From contig CAZMJI010000024.1 in the NCBI GenBank assembly GCA_964566765.1, positions 1 through 16,100 of the forward strand: 16,100 nt of DNA, given 5' to 3'. Shown here piece by piece: positions 7,276-13,943 of the stretch. The notes under the pieces are model-generated. The model saw nothing but the letters and a program-made list of their open reading frames with translations. It made no database searches and was not told the DNA's origin. Position numbers and translations under genes: made by a program. How positions within the stretch are numbered: position 1 is the first letter of the stretch; each line of letters opens with the position of its first letter. Origin of the DNA: Thioglobus_B sp964566765 (GTDB taxonomy: Bacteria; Pseudomonadota; Gammaproteobacteria; PS1; Pseudothioglobaceae).

Positions 7276-7649
7276 AATTATTATTAAAAGCCTTCCGTAA
7301 CGGCCTGGGTGCCATTATTGCCTTTGTTAGTTGGTTGATTCCAGTGTCCAAAGTAAAACGCGACGCGCAAGCACAGCAAAAAGTTGACCAGCAAACGGCC
7401 AATATCGAGCTTTATCAGTTCTTTGCTTGCCCGTTTTGCATCAAAACTCGACGCGCGATCCGACGTCTGAACCTAAAAATTGCCACGCGTAATGCACAAC
7501 CTCAGGACAGTGCTTATCGTCAAGAGATGTTGAATGAGGCCGGCAAAGTGCAAGTGCCTTGTTTGAAGATTACTGAGAATGGCAAGGTGCGTTGGCTGTT
7601 TGAGTCGGGCGATATCATTGCCTATTTAGAAGAGCGCTTCTCTAAGTAA
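7272..7649 (+). CDS. Membrane-anchored glutaredoxin-like protein
   Basis: A 125-residue protein with an N-terminal hydrophobic helix (about residues 10-24, GLGAIIAFVSWLIP) followed by a basic and Gln-rich stretch and a thioredoxin-fold domain. The redox motif CPFC is at residues 53-56 and the cis-proline loop VQVPCL at 94-99. The ending SGDIIAYLEERF is typical of glutaredoxin and GST N-terminal domains. By the positive-inside rule the KVKR after the helix suggests the domain is cytoplasmic, but this is not certain. The ATG overlapping the folD stop was chosen over an in-frame upstream ATG at 7185, which would lie deep within folD. The next gene starts directly after its TAA. Substrate unknown; likely a thiol-disulfide or glutathione-linked reductase. 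Confidence 0.8.
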   Translation: MKLLLKAFRNGLGAIIAFVSWLIPVSKVKRDAQAQQKVDQQTANIELYQFFACPFCIKTRRAIRRLNLKIATRNAQPQDSAYRQEMLNEAGKVQVPCLKITENGKVRWLFESGDIIAYLEERFSK

Positions 7650-7988
7650 ATGCTCACCATTGAGGGCGGTACAGCAGCACAACAAACCCTGTCCCGCTCT
7701 CTGTATGAGTTTTGTCTAAAAGCACTGCAGATTACCCCATCGATTGAAATTGATCTGAGCATTCGCGATATCCAAGGCGCACACGCCTGGACCGACCACG
7801 AAAAGCCAACCTGTTTCTACATGGTGATTGATTCAATGCTGGAACGGGACCAGTTTATTGTGGCGTTTTGCCATGAAATGGTACACGTGGCGCAATATTT
7901 AAATCCAGATAGACCGGTGAGCGAAGATGAGGCTTATGCGCTAGAATCACAGCTGGCCAAAGACTATCAACAACTAGCGCATGGATAA
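7650..7988 (+). CDS. Small HExxH-motif protein, possible zinc metallopeptidase
   Basis: A 112-residue protein of unrecognised family. Residues 75-79 read HEMVH, the zinc-metallopeptidase consensus, within FCHEMVHVAQYL. About 13-20 residues on, SEDEAYALE offers glutamates (E94 or E99) as a third zinc ligand, the layout seen in many gluzincins and SprT-like proteins. There is no signal peptide or membrane segment, so it should be cytoplasmic. It is much shorter than typical peptidases and consists of little more than the minimal helix-motif-helix core. The ATG directly follows the stop of the glutaredoxin-like gene, and the end overlaps the exporter gene by 8 bp, so all three are probably co-expressed. 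Catalytic activity is inference from the motif only. Confidence 0.75.
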   Translation: MLTIEGGTAAQQTLSRSLYEFCLKALQITPSIEIDLSIRDIQGAHAWTDHEKPTCFYMVIDSMLERDQFIVAFCHEMVHVAQYLNPDRPVSEDEAYALESQLAKDYQQLAHG

Positions 7989-8568
7989 CCTCTGGCCGGT
8001 GATTTTGTTCACCGTGGTGATGACCCTCACCCCGGGCCCTAATAACATCATGATACTAAGCTCCGGGCTTAACTTTGGGGTGCGCGCTTCCGTGCCACAC
8101 CTATTGGGCATTGCCCTAGGCTTTCCAGTGATGCTACTGGCGGTAGGTCTGGGTCTGGACACCTTGATTAGCAACGTGCCTGTTCTACAAAGCATCATCC
8201 AAGTCTTAGGTGTGAGTTATTTGCTGTTTTTGGCTTATCGAATCTTTACCACCACTGAACAGCGTAAGGTTGCTCATCAGTCCAAGCCACTGACGTTTTT
8301 CCAGGCGGCTTTGTTTCAATGGGTTAACCCCAAAGCCTGGGTGTTGATCTTTAGCGGCATTGGTTCGTTTGCCCAAGGTGGCGAAATTGTGGCCACTACC
8401 TTGGCCATGACCTTGAGTTTTTTGTTGGTAATGGTGCCTTGTAACGGCCTGTGGCTACTACTGGGCATGCAGATGCAGAGATTTGTCAACAACCCCAAGC
8501 GTCTTCAGCGCTTTAACCAAGTGATGGCAGTATTGCTGGTGGTTTCAGTGGTGCCGGTGGTGTTCTAA
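7981..8568 (+). CDS. LysE/RhtB-family amino-acid exporter
   Basis: A 195-residue inner-membrane protein with about six hydrophobic segments. The family signature TPGPNN is at residues 17-22, followed by SGLNFGVRASVPHLLGI and GFPVMLLAVGLGL, then the conserved FQWVNPKAWV in the second half. Members export lysine, threonine, homoserine lactones or similar small amines; the substrate cannot be told from sequence. The start overlaps the preceding HExxH gene by 8 bp. It ends the eight-gene run, and its TAA shares CTAA with the opposing purK stop, leaving no room for a terminator between the two. Confidence 0.9.
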   Translation: MDNLWPVILFTVVMTLTPGPNNIMILSSGLNFGVRASVPHLLGIALGFPVMLLAVGLGLDTLISNVPVLQSIIQVLGVSYLLFLAYRIFTTTEQRKVAHQSKPLTFFQAALFQWVNPKAWVLIFSGIGSFAQGGEIVATTLAMTLSFLLVMVPCNGLWLLLGMQMQRFVNNPKRLQRFNQVMAVLLVVSVVPVVF

Positions 8569-9653
8569 GGTAAGAACGCTTTTAGCTGGTCAATACTGGC
8601 TTCTAGCTCAGCCATTGAGTTCGCCGTTAGGTTAATATGACCCAGTTTTCGACCTTCGCGTTCTGCTTTGTCGTAGAGGTGCAGATGTGCGTTGGCCATC
8701 TCTAAGGCTTTTTCAACCGGTCCAGTCTGGCCAATAATGTTGATCATGGCACTATGGGGATGGGTAGGTGTGGTATCGCCCAGCGGCATGCCAGTGATGG
8801 CACGCACGTGGTTTTCAAACTGAGAGGTGTTGGCGCCTTCGATCGACCAATGTCCTGAGTTATGTACACGGGGTGCCATCTCATTAGCCACCAGACCGTT
8901 GTCAGTTTCAAACAGCTCAATGGTGAGCGCACCCACATGATCCATCTCGTCCAGTAGCGATTCCATGTAGCGTTCTGCGGTTTGTTGAACTTGAGGATCG
9001 ATGGCTTGGGCAGGGGCAATGGTTAGGCGCAAGATACCCTCATGGTGGGTATTTTCAACCAAAGGATAATAGCGATGGTCATTATCAATACCTCTAACGG
9101 CAATCAGTGATAACTCACGCTTAAAGTTAACAAAGCCTTCTAGGATGGCTTCCGCGCCCTGCATGCTTTCCCAAGCTTCAAGTACTTGATTCGCAGATTT
9201 GATCACAAATTGACCCTTGCCATCATAACCTTCGGTGGTGGTTTTTAAGATGCCTGGTAGGCCAATGGTGGCCACTGCTGCCTCTAATGCTTCCAGGCTA
9301 TTGACCACCTGGTAGGGCGCGCATGGAATGCCCAGCTGATCAAATAGGGCTTTTTCACGACCTCGATGTTGCGTGGTATAGAGAGATTTTTCACCCGGAT
9401 AAACGGGCACGTTCTTGTTAATCTCGCGTACTGCTTCGACATCGGTATTCTCACTTTCATAGGTGATGACATCGGCAAAAGCAGCCAGTGATTCGATATG
9501 ATCTGCATTGTCGTCTTGGGCAAATAGATGTCCCAATAAAGCAGAAGGCTCGTCGTTAGATTGGCCGGAAAAACCAAACTGATGCTTAAGTGGGTAGCCC
9601 GCTAGAGCCAGCATTCTACCTAGCTGACCAGCGCCAAGAACGCCTACCTTCAT
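8565..9653 (-). CDS. purK: 5-(carboxyamino)imidazole ribonucleotide synthase
   Basis: An ATP-grasp enzyme joining AIR, ATP and bicarbonate to give N5-CAIR in purine synthesis. It has 362 residues, close to E. coli PurK. The N-terminal VGVLGAGQLGRMLALAG is the family start, KTTTEGYDGKGQ the ATP-binding loop, and NEMAPRVHNSGHWSIEGA the catalytic metal and substrate segment. It lies downstream of purE with an ATGA overlap (9650-9653), the classic coupled purEK pair. The stop overlaps the lysE-family stop from the other strand. Confidence 0.97.
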   Translation of the reverse strand: MKVGVLGAGQLGRMLALAGYPLKHQFGFSGQSNDEPSALLGHLFAQDDNADHIESLAAFADVITYESENTDVEAVREINKNVPVYPGEKSLYTTQHRGREKALFDQLGIPCAPYQVVNSLEALEAAVATIGLPGILKTTTEGYDGKGQFVIKSANQVLEAWESMQGAEAILEGFVNFKRELSLIAVRGIDNDHRYYPLVENTHHEGILRLTIAPAQAIDPQVQQTAERYMESLLDEMDHVGALTIELFETDNGLVANEMAPRVHNSGHWSIEGANTSQFENHVRAITGMPLGDTTPTHPHSAMINIIGQTGPVEKALEMANAHLHLYDKAEREGRKLGHINLTANSMAELEASIDQLKAFLP

Positions 9654-10138
9654 GAGCGTGGATCGGGATTGTCTAGGACGTTTTGTGTTTGCGCTTGGCG
9701 GAAGGCTTGCAGTTTGTCAAACACAGCCTCATCGTTATTGGCGACAATTTGTGCGGCGAGAATGCCGGCATTTTTAGCGCCAGCTTCACCAATCGCCAGT
9801 GTGCCCACTGGAATACCGCCTGGCATTTGTGCAATCGATAATAACGAGTCTTGACCACTGAGTGCGCGTGATTGTACCGGTACACCTAAGACGGGCACCA
9901 AGGTTTTGGCAGCCACCATGCCCGGCAGATGTGCGGCACCACCAGCGCCAGCAATAATCACTTGTAGGCCGCGTGCTTTGGCACTGTCGGCATAGTCAAA
10001 CATCAAGTCTGGTGTGCGATGTGCAGAGACCACTTGGGTTTCATAAGTGACACCCAGTTGTTCTAGCATGTCACACGCATGTTTCATGGTGGGCCAATCA
10101 GATTTTGACCCCATAATAACGCCTACAACTGCACTCAT
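9650..10138 (-). CDS. purE: 5-(carboxyamino)imidazole ribonucleotide mutase
   Basis: Rearranges N5-CAIR to CAIR, the step after PurK. It has 162 residues, as usual for the class I bacterial mutase. Motifs: IMGSKSDWPTM at residues 8-18 (phosphate binding), VSAHRTPD at 38-45 with the histidine next to the substrate, and AGAGGAAHLPGM further on. AGGAT precedes the ATG as a modest ribosome site. It is first in the purE-purK pair, with a good -10 upstream. No PurR-like operator was seen. Confidence 0.97.
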   Translation of the reverse strand: MSAVVGVIMGSKSDWPTMKHACDMLEQLGVTYETQVVSAHRTPDLMFDYADSAKARGLQVIIAGAGGAAHLPGMVAAKTLVPVLGVPVQSRALSGQDSLLSIAQMPGGIPVGTLAIGEAGAKNAGILAAQIVANNDEAVFDKLQAFRQAQTQNVLDNPDPRS

Positions 10139-10171
10139 TGGTACATCCTATGGTTGGTGATAAATACCCAG

Positions 10172-10177
10172 ATTATA
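10172..10177 (-). promoter_or_regulatory. Candidate -10 box for purE-purK
   Basis: Read on the minus strand this is a perfect TATAAT, in the context TTGAGTATAATCTGGG. Transcription would start near 10165, giving a leader of about 27 bases before the purE ATG. No good -35 lies 16-18 bp upstream. A TG three bases nearer the box would have made an extended -10, but here it is offset by one base. Confidence 0.5.
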
Positions 10178-10199
10178 CTCAAATCCCTGAGTTTAAGCT

Positions 10200-10232
10200 T
10201 TTTATCTGGCCGATGCTGTAATTCAGATAAAA
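10200..10232. repeat. Inverted repeat between purE and the divergent membrane-protein gene
   Basis: A perfect 9-bp dyad: TTTTATCTG at 10200-10208 and CAGATAAAA at 10224-10232, separated by 15 bp. It sits in the 129-bp divergent intergenic region, nearer to the plus-strand gene. Its right arm overlaps a possible -10 (TAAAAT, 10228-10233). The location between two gene starts favours an operator or leader hairpin over a terminator. Confidence 0.6.
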
Positions 10233-10267
10233 TCAAAATGGTTAGTACTTAAAAAGGTGGCAACCTC

Positions 10268-10852
10268 ATGTCCAATACATCCATTCAAGAACTGCTTAAG
10301 CAATTAGAAGGCGCCAAAGATAAGTTGGAAGACGAAGTTGAAGCAAAGCGTGATCAATTCAACTATCAAATGCACCGACGCAAAGTGGTGTTTGAAAAAA
10401 CCCTAAAGCATACGCATAAAAAGCTAAAGACCACCTCACTGCAATATCTTCTCAAGGCCAGCCCTCTGTTTATTCTAACCGCGCCGGTGATCTACGCCAT
10501 GATTGTGCCATTGGTGCTACTCGATTTATTGGCTTGGCTGTATCAAGCCATCTGCTTCCCGGTGTATAAGATCCAGCGTATTCGTCGACGTGACTATGTG
10601 TTGGTTGATCGCCACAAGCTGGCTTATTTAAACGTCTTTGAGAAACTCAATTGTATCTACTGCGGTTATGCCAACGGGGTATTAAGCTATGTGCGTGAGT
10701 TGGCGGCTATTACCGAGCAGTACTGGTGCCCCATCAAACACGCCAGCAAGGTGGCCAAGCCACACGATCGTTATTGGCAGTTTATTGATTATGGTGATGC
10801 GCAAGGTTACGTTTGCGATCTAGAGCAGCACCAGCGTAGGGTGAAGTCTTAG
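10268..10852 (+). CDS. Conserved-looking membrane protein with CxxC motif, function unknown
   Basis: A 194-residue protein; I cannot name the family with confidence. Residues 5-55 are highly charged and likely helical or coiled coil (ELLKQLEGAKDKLEDEVEAK). Hydrophobic segments lie at about 64-80 and 81-99. A basic stretch (KIQRIRRRDY) follows, then a compact C-terminal part with NCIYCGYANG (C129, C132), QYWCPIKHA (C154) and YVCDLE (C183), a plausible four-cysteine metal or Fe-S site. The start at 10268 is supported by AAAAAGGTGG at 10251-10260, seven bases before. It stands alone, divergent from purE and convergent with the DUF2238 gene, whose stop it overlaps by 4 bp. Confidence 0.8.
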   Translation: MSNTSIQELLKQLEGAKDKLEDEVEAKRDQFNYQMHRRKVVFEKTLKHTHKKLKTTSLQYLLKASPLFILTAPVIYAMIVPLVLLDLLAWLYQAICFPVYKIQRIRRRDYVLVDRHKLAYLNVFEKLNCIYCGYANGVLSYVRELAAITEQYWCPIKHASKVAKPHDRYWQFIDYGDAQGYVCDLEQHQRRVKS

Positions 10853-11451
10853 TATTGGGTCGCGCGTCGGGTAAATAACACCAGGTACAGCCAAGCACCC
10901 AGGCCGGCTAAGAACACATCTTTTTCCGCATCCCAGATATCGCCCTGGGAGCCTAAAAACATATCGCTGGCTTTCTCAGCCTCATAAATCATGGCATACC
11001 AAGACTCCACAATTTCATAACTGCCACTAATGCCAATAAACAGCATCACCAAGGTAAACAACTCGATCGCTCTAGAGTTAAATTTGACCTTGCGTTCCAT
11101 CACTTCTTTGAACGGTAAAATCACCAAGAAACCGAAGGCAAAATGCACAAATCGGTCGTAGTGATTGCGCTCGATATCCAACAATTCAGCCACCCAAAAA
11201 CCCAAGGGCACTTCGGCATAGGTGTAATGTGCGCCAATGGTTTGCAAGATGCAAAACACAAAGATGAGCCAATAGGAGCGATTGCTAAATGGGTGTTTGT
11301 GATAGTTGCCCAGCAGATAGATCAAACACACAATCAGGATAATATTCTCCACCAGCCAAATGTCTCGATAGCTTGGGTTGATGGCCAGTAGAATCCAAAA
11401 GACACTAAAGACAGCAAATAAGGCGGGGGCGTGAGATTTGTGTTGTGTCAT
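10849..11451 (-). CDS. DUF2238 / YjdF-family inner-membrane protein
   Basis: A 200-residue protein with about five or six hydrophobic segments. The motifs ERNHYDRFVHFAFG, SYEIVESWYA and GDIWDAEKDV are the conserved core of the DUF2238 (E. coli YjdF-like) family, which has no settled function. It is last in a bioF-bioH-DUF2238 run, and its ATG overlaps the bioH stop (ATGA at 11448-11451), so it is likely translated with the biotin genes. The acidic and histidine residues within the membrane-bordering motifs suggest a metal or lipid site, but that is speculation. Confidence 0.88.
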   Translation of the reverse strand: MTQHKSHAPALFAVFSVFWILLAINPSYRDIWLVENIILIVCLIYLLGNYHKHPFSNRSYWLIFVFCILQTIGAHYTYAEVPLGFWVAELLDIERNHYDRFVHFAFGFLVILPFKEVMERKVKFNSRAIELFTLVMLFIGISGSYEIVESWYAMIYEAEKASDMFLGSQGDIWDAEKDVFLAGLGAWLYLVLFTRRATQY

Positions 11452-12146
11452 AGCTTAAAATCTGCCTGCAAAAATGGCATATGGCCACTATTGAGTACAG
11501 AGCTTTGCACACCCTGTTGCTGATACCAATGGTGAATCGCATCCGGCACCAAGGTGTCTTTATCTCCCAGAATAATTTGTCGGTCTATCTTAAGCGCCTG
11601 AAAGGCTTGCGTCAAGTCGGTCTCTAGTAAGATCCCCAAGCCTTGGTTAAGTGTCTGCAGATCAATAGGGTGTCGGTCAATGGCTTGGTTGAGGGCTTTA
11701 AGCTGTGCCCTGTCTCGGGTTTGTAGACCCATAAAACGTTTAATACCTTTGACTGGGTTTTGGTTTAATTCATCGGCAAATTGCTTGAAGTTGTTGCTAT
11801 CGATACCATAAGGCCAGTGCGGGTCTTGCACAAACTTAGGGGTTGAAGCCACCAGTACCAACTTGTTAATCGCCATCTGACTAGCAATGTGGATTGCCAA
11901 TAGGCCGCCCAAAGACCAGCCTAGTAAGATGGGGTTGCTGGGCAGAACCGCCATCACCGCATCGGACCATTCTGGCAGTCCACCTGCCACAGGTGCGCTT
12001 CTGCCATGTCCTGGTAGGTCAATCACCGTGACCCGGTATTGATCTTGGTATTGCTCAACCAAGCCCTGGAAAATATCGCCATTAAAGCCCCAGCCGTGTA
12101 AGAGCACCAAGTCTGGTCCCTGGCCGTATGATTGACTATAGAGCAT
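11448..12146 (-). CDS. bioH: Pimeloyl-[acyl-carrier protein] methyl ester esterase
   Basis: An alpha/beta-hydrolase that removes the methyl group from pimeloyl-ACP methyl ester, ending the BioC-BioH route to the biotin precursor. It has 232 residues. Motifs: LLHGWGFNGDIF (oxyanion region), DLPGHGRS, the nucleophile elbow GWSLGG with S78, GDKDTLVP with D197, and NSGHMPF with H222, a complete triad. The C-terminus stops about ten residues earlier than in E. coli BioH, right at the start of the DUF2238 gene, but the core is intact. It overlaps bioF by 11 bp. The placement after bioF decides between BioH and other hydrolases of this fold. bioC is not in the window. Confidence 0.92.
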   Translation of the reverse strand: MLYSQSYGQGPDLVLLHGWGFNGDIFQGLVEQYQDQYRVTVIDLPGHGRSAPVAGGLPEWSDAVMAVLPSNPILLGWSLGGLLAIHIASQMAINKLVLVASTPKFVQDPHWPYGIDSNNFKQFADELNQNPVKGIKRFMGLQTRDRAQLKALNQAIDRHPIDLQTLNQGLGILLETDLTQAFQALKIDRQIILGDKDTLVPDAIHHWYQQQGVQSSVLNSGHMPFLQADFKL

Positions 12147-13245
12147 GGCTAATTCTCTCTAGCAGTTGCTCAATTTGAGCCTGGGTATGTGCTGCACTTA
12201 GGGTGATTCTTAGGCGCGCTGTTTTCGGTGGTACGGTTGGTGGGCGAATGGCACTGACATAGAATCCTTGCTCGAATAATTGTTGCGACAAACTCAGTGC
12301 TCTGTAACTGTCGCCAACAATTAGCGGTTGAATGGCGCTGTCTGAGGCCTCAATTGGTAAAGACAAGTCCTTTGAGTATTGTTTGAACAGAGCAATATTG
12401 GCCATCAGCTGCTCTCGCTGCTCGCCTTGTTGGATTAATTCCAAACTTTTCAAGGTGGCCACACATAGTGCCGGTGAAGCGGCGGTTGTGTAGACATAAG
12501 GGCGAGACTTTTGAATCAGAAATTCAATCAGATCTTCATCGCCAGCCACAAAGGCGCCAGATACGCCGGCGGCCTTGCCCAGGGTAGCCATGTAGATTGA
12601 ACCCTGGGGAATGTTAGGGTTAAAGACGCCAAATCCATGGGCATCGTCTTGCATCAGTAGTGCCTCTGAGGTCTGAGTGAGCTGACTAATGGCTGTGATA
12701 TCAGCGCGGTCGCCATCCATGCTAAACACATGGTCGGTGACCACCAAGCCTGATCCCGATTGTTTTTGCAATTTTTGTTCAAGTGCTGATACATCATTGT
12801 GTCGATAGCGCTTGAGTGGCAAACCTGTTAGTTGGTTGGCGTCAATCAGTGAAGCATGATTGAGCTTGTCTTGCAGGACCCAATCCAGTTCGTCTCTAAG
12901 CGCGGAAAAGACGCCTAGATTGGCACTATAACCGGTTGAGAATAACAAAGCACGTTGTTGATTGGTGTACTCGGCCAGCGCCTCTTCCAGCTGGTGGTGT
13001 GCCCTCGAGTGGCCACTAACCAGATGCGATGCGCCAGAACCCACGCCATATTGATCTACCCCTTGTTTCAGCGCCGCTTTCACCTGCGGGTGGTTGGCCA
13101 GTGATAAATAGTCGTTTGCGCAAAAGTTGACCACAGTTTTGCCATCAACTTCAATACAAGTAGCCTGAGCACCGGCTACGACTTTGCGCTGACGGTATAG
13201 ATGCTGGGCTCGAATCTGCTCGAGTTGTTGTTTAAAGTTAATCAT
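12136..13245 (-). CDS. bioF: 8-amino-7-oxononanoate synthase
   Basis: A PLP-dependent enzyme condensing pimeloyl-ACP (or pimeloyl-CoA) with alanine, the first committed step of biotin ring assembly. It has 369 residues from the ATG at 13245. Motifs: NFCANDYLSLANHP, GVGSGASHLVSGHS, LFSTGYSANLG, NHASLIDA, DDAHGFGV (residues 200-207), and TLGKAAGVSGA with the PLP lysine K224; IRPPTVPPKTARLRITLSA closes the protein. A TTG at 13290 would add 15 residues unlike the family, so it was not used. No clear ribosome site precedes the ATG. It is first of the bioF-bioH-DUF2238 run. bioB, bioC, bioA and bioD are not nearby. Confidence 0.95.
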   Translation of the reverse strand: MINFKQQLEQIRAQHLYRQRKVVAGAQATCIEVDGKTVVNFCANDYLSLANHPQVKAALKQGVDQYGVGSGASHLVSGHSRAHHQLEEALAEYTNQQRALLFSTGYSANLGVFSALRDELDWVLQDKLNHASLIDANQLTGLPLKRYRHNDVSALEQKLQKQSGSGLVVTDHVFSMDGDRADITAISQLTQTSEALLMQDDAHGFGVFNPNIPQGSIYMATLGKAAGVSGAFVAGDEDLIEFLIQKSRPYVYTTAASPALCVATLKSLELIQQGEQREQLMANIALFKQYSKDLSLPIEASDSAIQPLIVGDSYRALSLSQQLFEQGFYVSAIRPPTVPPKTARLRITLSAAHTQAQIEQLLERISHAL

Positions 13246-13317
13246 GGCTGTGTTTAGGTTGCTGCCATTATTATGCCTGTTTTTTGCCAATTGACGGCCC
13301 CAGCAATGGTTTTTTAA

Positions 13318-13339
13318 TTAAGGTTCATTTTGACCTAAA
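13318..13339. repeat. Imperfect palindrome between bioF and the TIR-domain gene
   Basis: TTAAGGT (13318-13324) and ACCTAAA (13333-13339) form an inverted repeat with 6 of 7 positions paired around an 8-bp centre. It lies just upstream of the extended -10 of the TIR-domain gene, covering where a -35 would be, and within the divergent region for bioF. It looks like a repressor or activator site. It does not resemble the known BirA biotin operator. Confidence 0.45.
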
Positions 13340-13343
13340 ACTT

Positions 13344-13352
13344 TGATACAAT
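13344..13352 (+). promoter_or_regulatory. Candidate extended -10 promoter of the TIR-domain gene
   Basis: TGATACAAT fits the extended -10 form TGnTANNNT. Transcription would start near 13359, giving a leader of about 25 bases that contains the strong GGAGG. No good -35 lies at the usual distance; a TTGACC at 13330-13335 is too close (11 bp). Confidence 0.5.
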
Positions 13353-13373
13353 AGCAATCCAGGTGTGGTTCAC

Positions 13374-13378
13374 GGAGG
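13374..13378 (+). promoter_or_regulatory. Ribosome binding site fixing the TIR-domain gene start
   Basis: GGAGG five bases before the ATG at 13384 is the strongest Shine-Dalgarno in the window. It rules out the in-frame GTG at 13363, which lies upstream of it. Confidence 0.8.
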
Positions 13379-13383
13379 TTAGA

Positions 13384-13896
13384 ATGAAGCGAAAAGTGTT
13401 TTATAGTTTTCACCATCGGGTTGATGCAGGACGGGCCTTAAGGGTGCAGCAATTGCCGGTGGTTGATAGCAATCATAGAGAGTCGGCGCGCGATTGGCAG
13501 AGTATTGTTGATGAGGGTCCATCGGCCATTGAAGATTGGTTTGATCGACAACTGCAACATAAGTCGTGCACGGTGGTGTTAATTGGCAACGAAACCGCGC
13601 ATCGCAAATGGATCAAGCATGAGATTCAGCACTCTTGGGATTGCGGTAAGGGGTTGTTGGGCATTTACATCCATCATCTGAATGATGAATATGACGTGCC
13701 CAGTTTTAAAGGCCAGAATCCATTTGGTGCGTTTACCATTCGTCAAGATGGGCGACGCCTAAGTGATGTGGTTAAAACCTATGATCCGCCTTTTACTGAA
13801 AGTCAGGAGGTATTGGAGTATATTGCGCAACACCTAAGCCATTGGGTTGAGGAGGCGGTTTGCATTCGTGATAACTACCGACGTCTTCGCGCTTAG
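13384..13896 (+). CDS. ThsB-like TIR-domain protein (MTH538/DUF1863 type)
   Basis: A single-domain cytoplasmic protein of 170 residues. The N-terminus KRKVFYSFHH and the central CTVVLIGNETAHRKWIKHEI (62-81), GLLGIYIHHLND (90-101) and FKGQNPFG (108-115) line up along their length with ThsB of the Thoeris anti-phage system, including SFH, VLIG, R-W-E-I and KGxNPF. E80 falls where ThsB-type TIR domains carry the catalytic glutamate. Known ThsB proteins use NAD+ to make a cyclic ADP-ribose signal on phage infection, which activates ThsA. No ThsA (SIR2/SLOG) or macro-domain partner is seen here. It may be an orphan sensor or act with a distant partner. Its own promoter and strong ribosome site suggest independent expression. 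The esterase-like gene follows after 47 bp. Family assignment is firm; defence function is inference. Confidence 0.85.
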   Translation: MKRKVFYSFHHRVDAGRALRVQQLPVVDSNHRESARDWQSIVDEGPSAIEDWFDRQLQHKSCTVVLIGNETAHRKWIKHEIQHSWDCGKGLLGIYIHHLNDEYDVPSFKGQNPFGAFTIRQDGRRLSDVVKTYDPPFTESQEVLEYIAQHLSHWVEEAVCIRDNYRRLRA

Positions 13897-13905
13897 CCGG
13901 CAGAG

Positions 13906-13935
13906 TTGATTATTCGGGCATTGGCGTGGTATATT
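13906..13935 (+). promoter_or_regulatory. Candidate promoter of the esterase-like gene
   Basis: TTGATT at 13906-13911 and TATATT at 13930-13935 are separated by 18 bp. The predicted start of transcription, around 13942-13944, coincides with the ATG at 13944, so the message may be leaderless or nearly so. Confidence 0.5.
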
Positions 13936-13943
13936 GCCTGCTA

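Noticed and set aside
10200..10245. Dyad at 10200-10232 as an intrinsic terminator
   Set aside because: No gene ends here; both flanking genes start from this region, and the stem is AT-rich with no clean T run after it.
11448..11480. Frameshift or truncation of bioH
   Set aside because: The catalytic triad is complete, only about ten residues are lost relative to E. coli, and the ATGA coupling to the next gene looks natural.
13246..13290. In-frame TTG at 13290 extending bioF by 15 residues
   Set aside because: The added residues are Asn-rich and unlike BioF N-termini, and the ATG at 13245 aligns with the normal family start.
13330..13352. TTGACC as -35 for the TIR-gene promoter
   Set aside because: The spacing to TACAAT is 11 bp, too short for a sigma-70 promoter.
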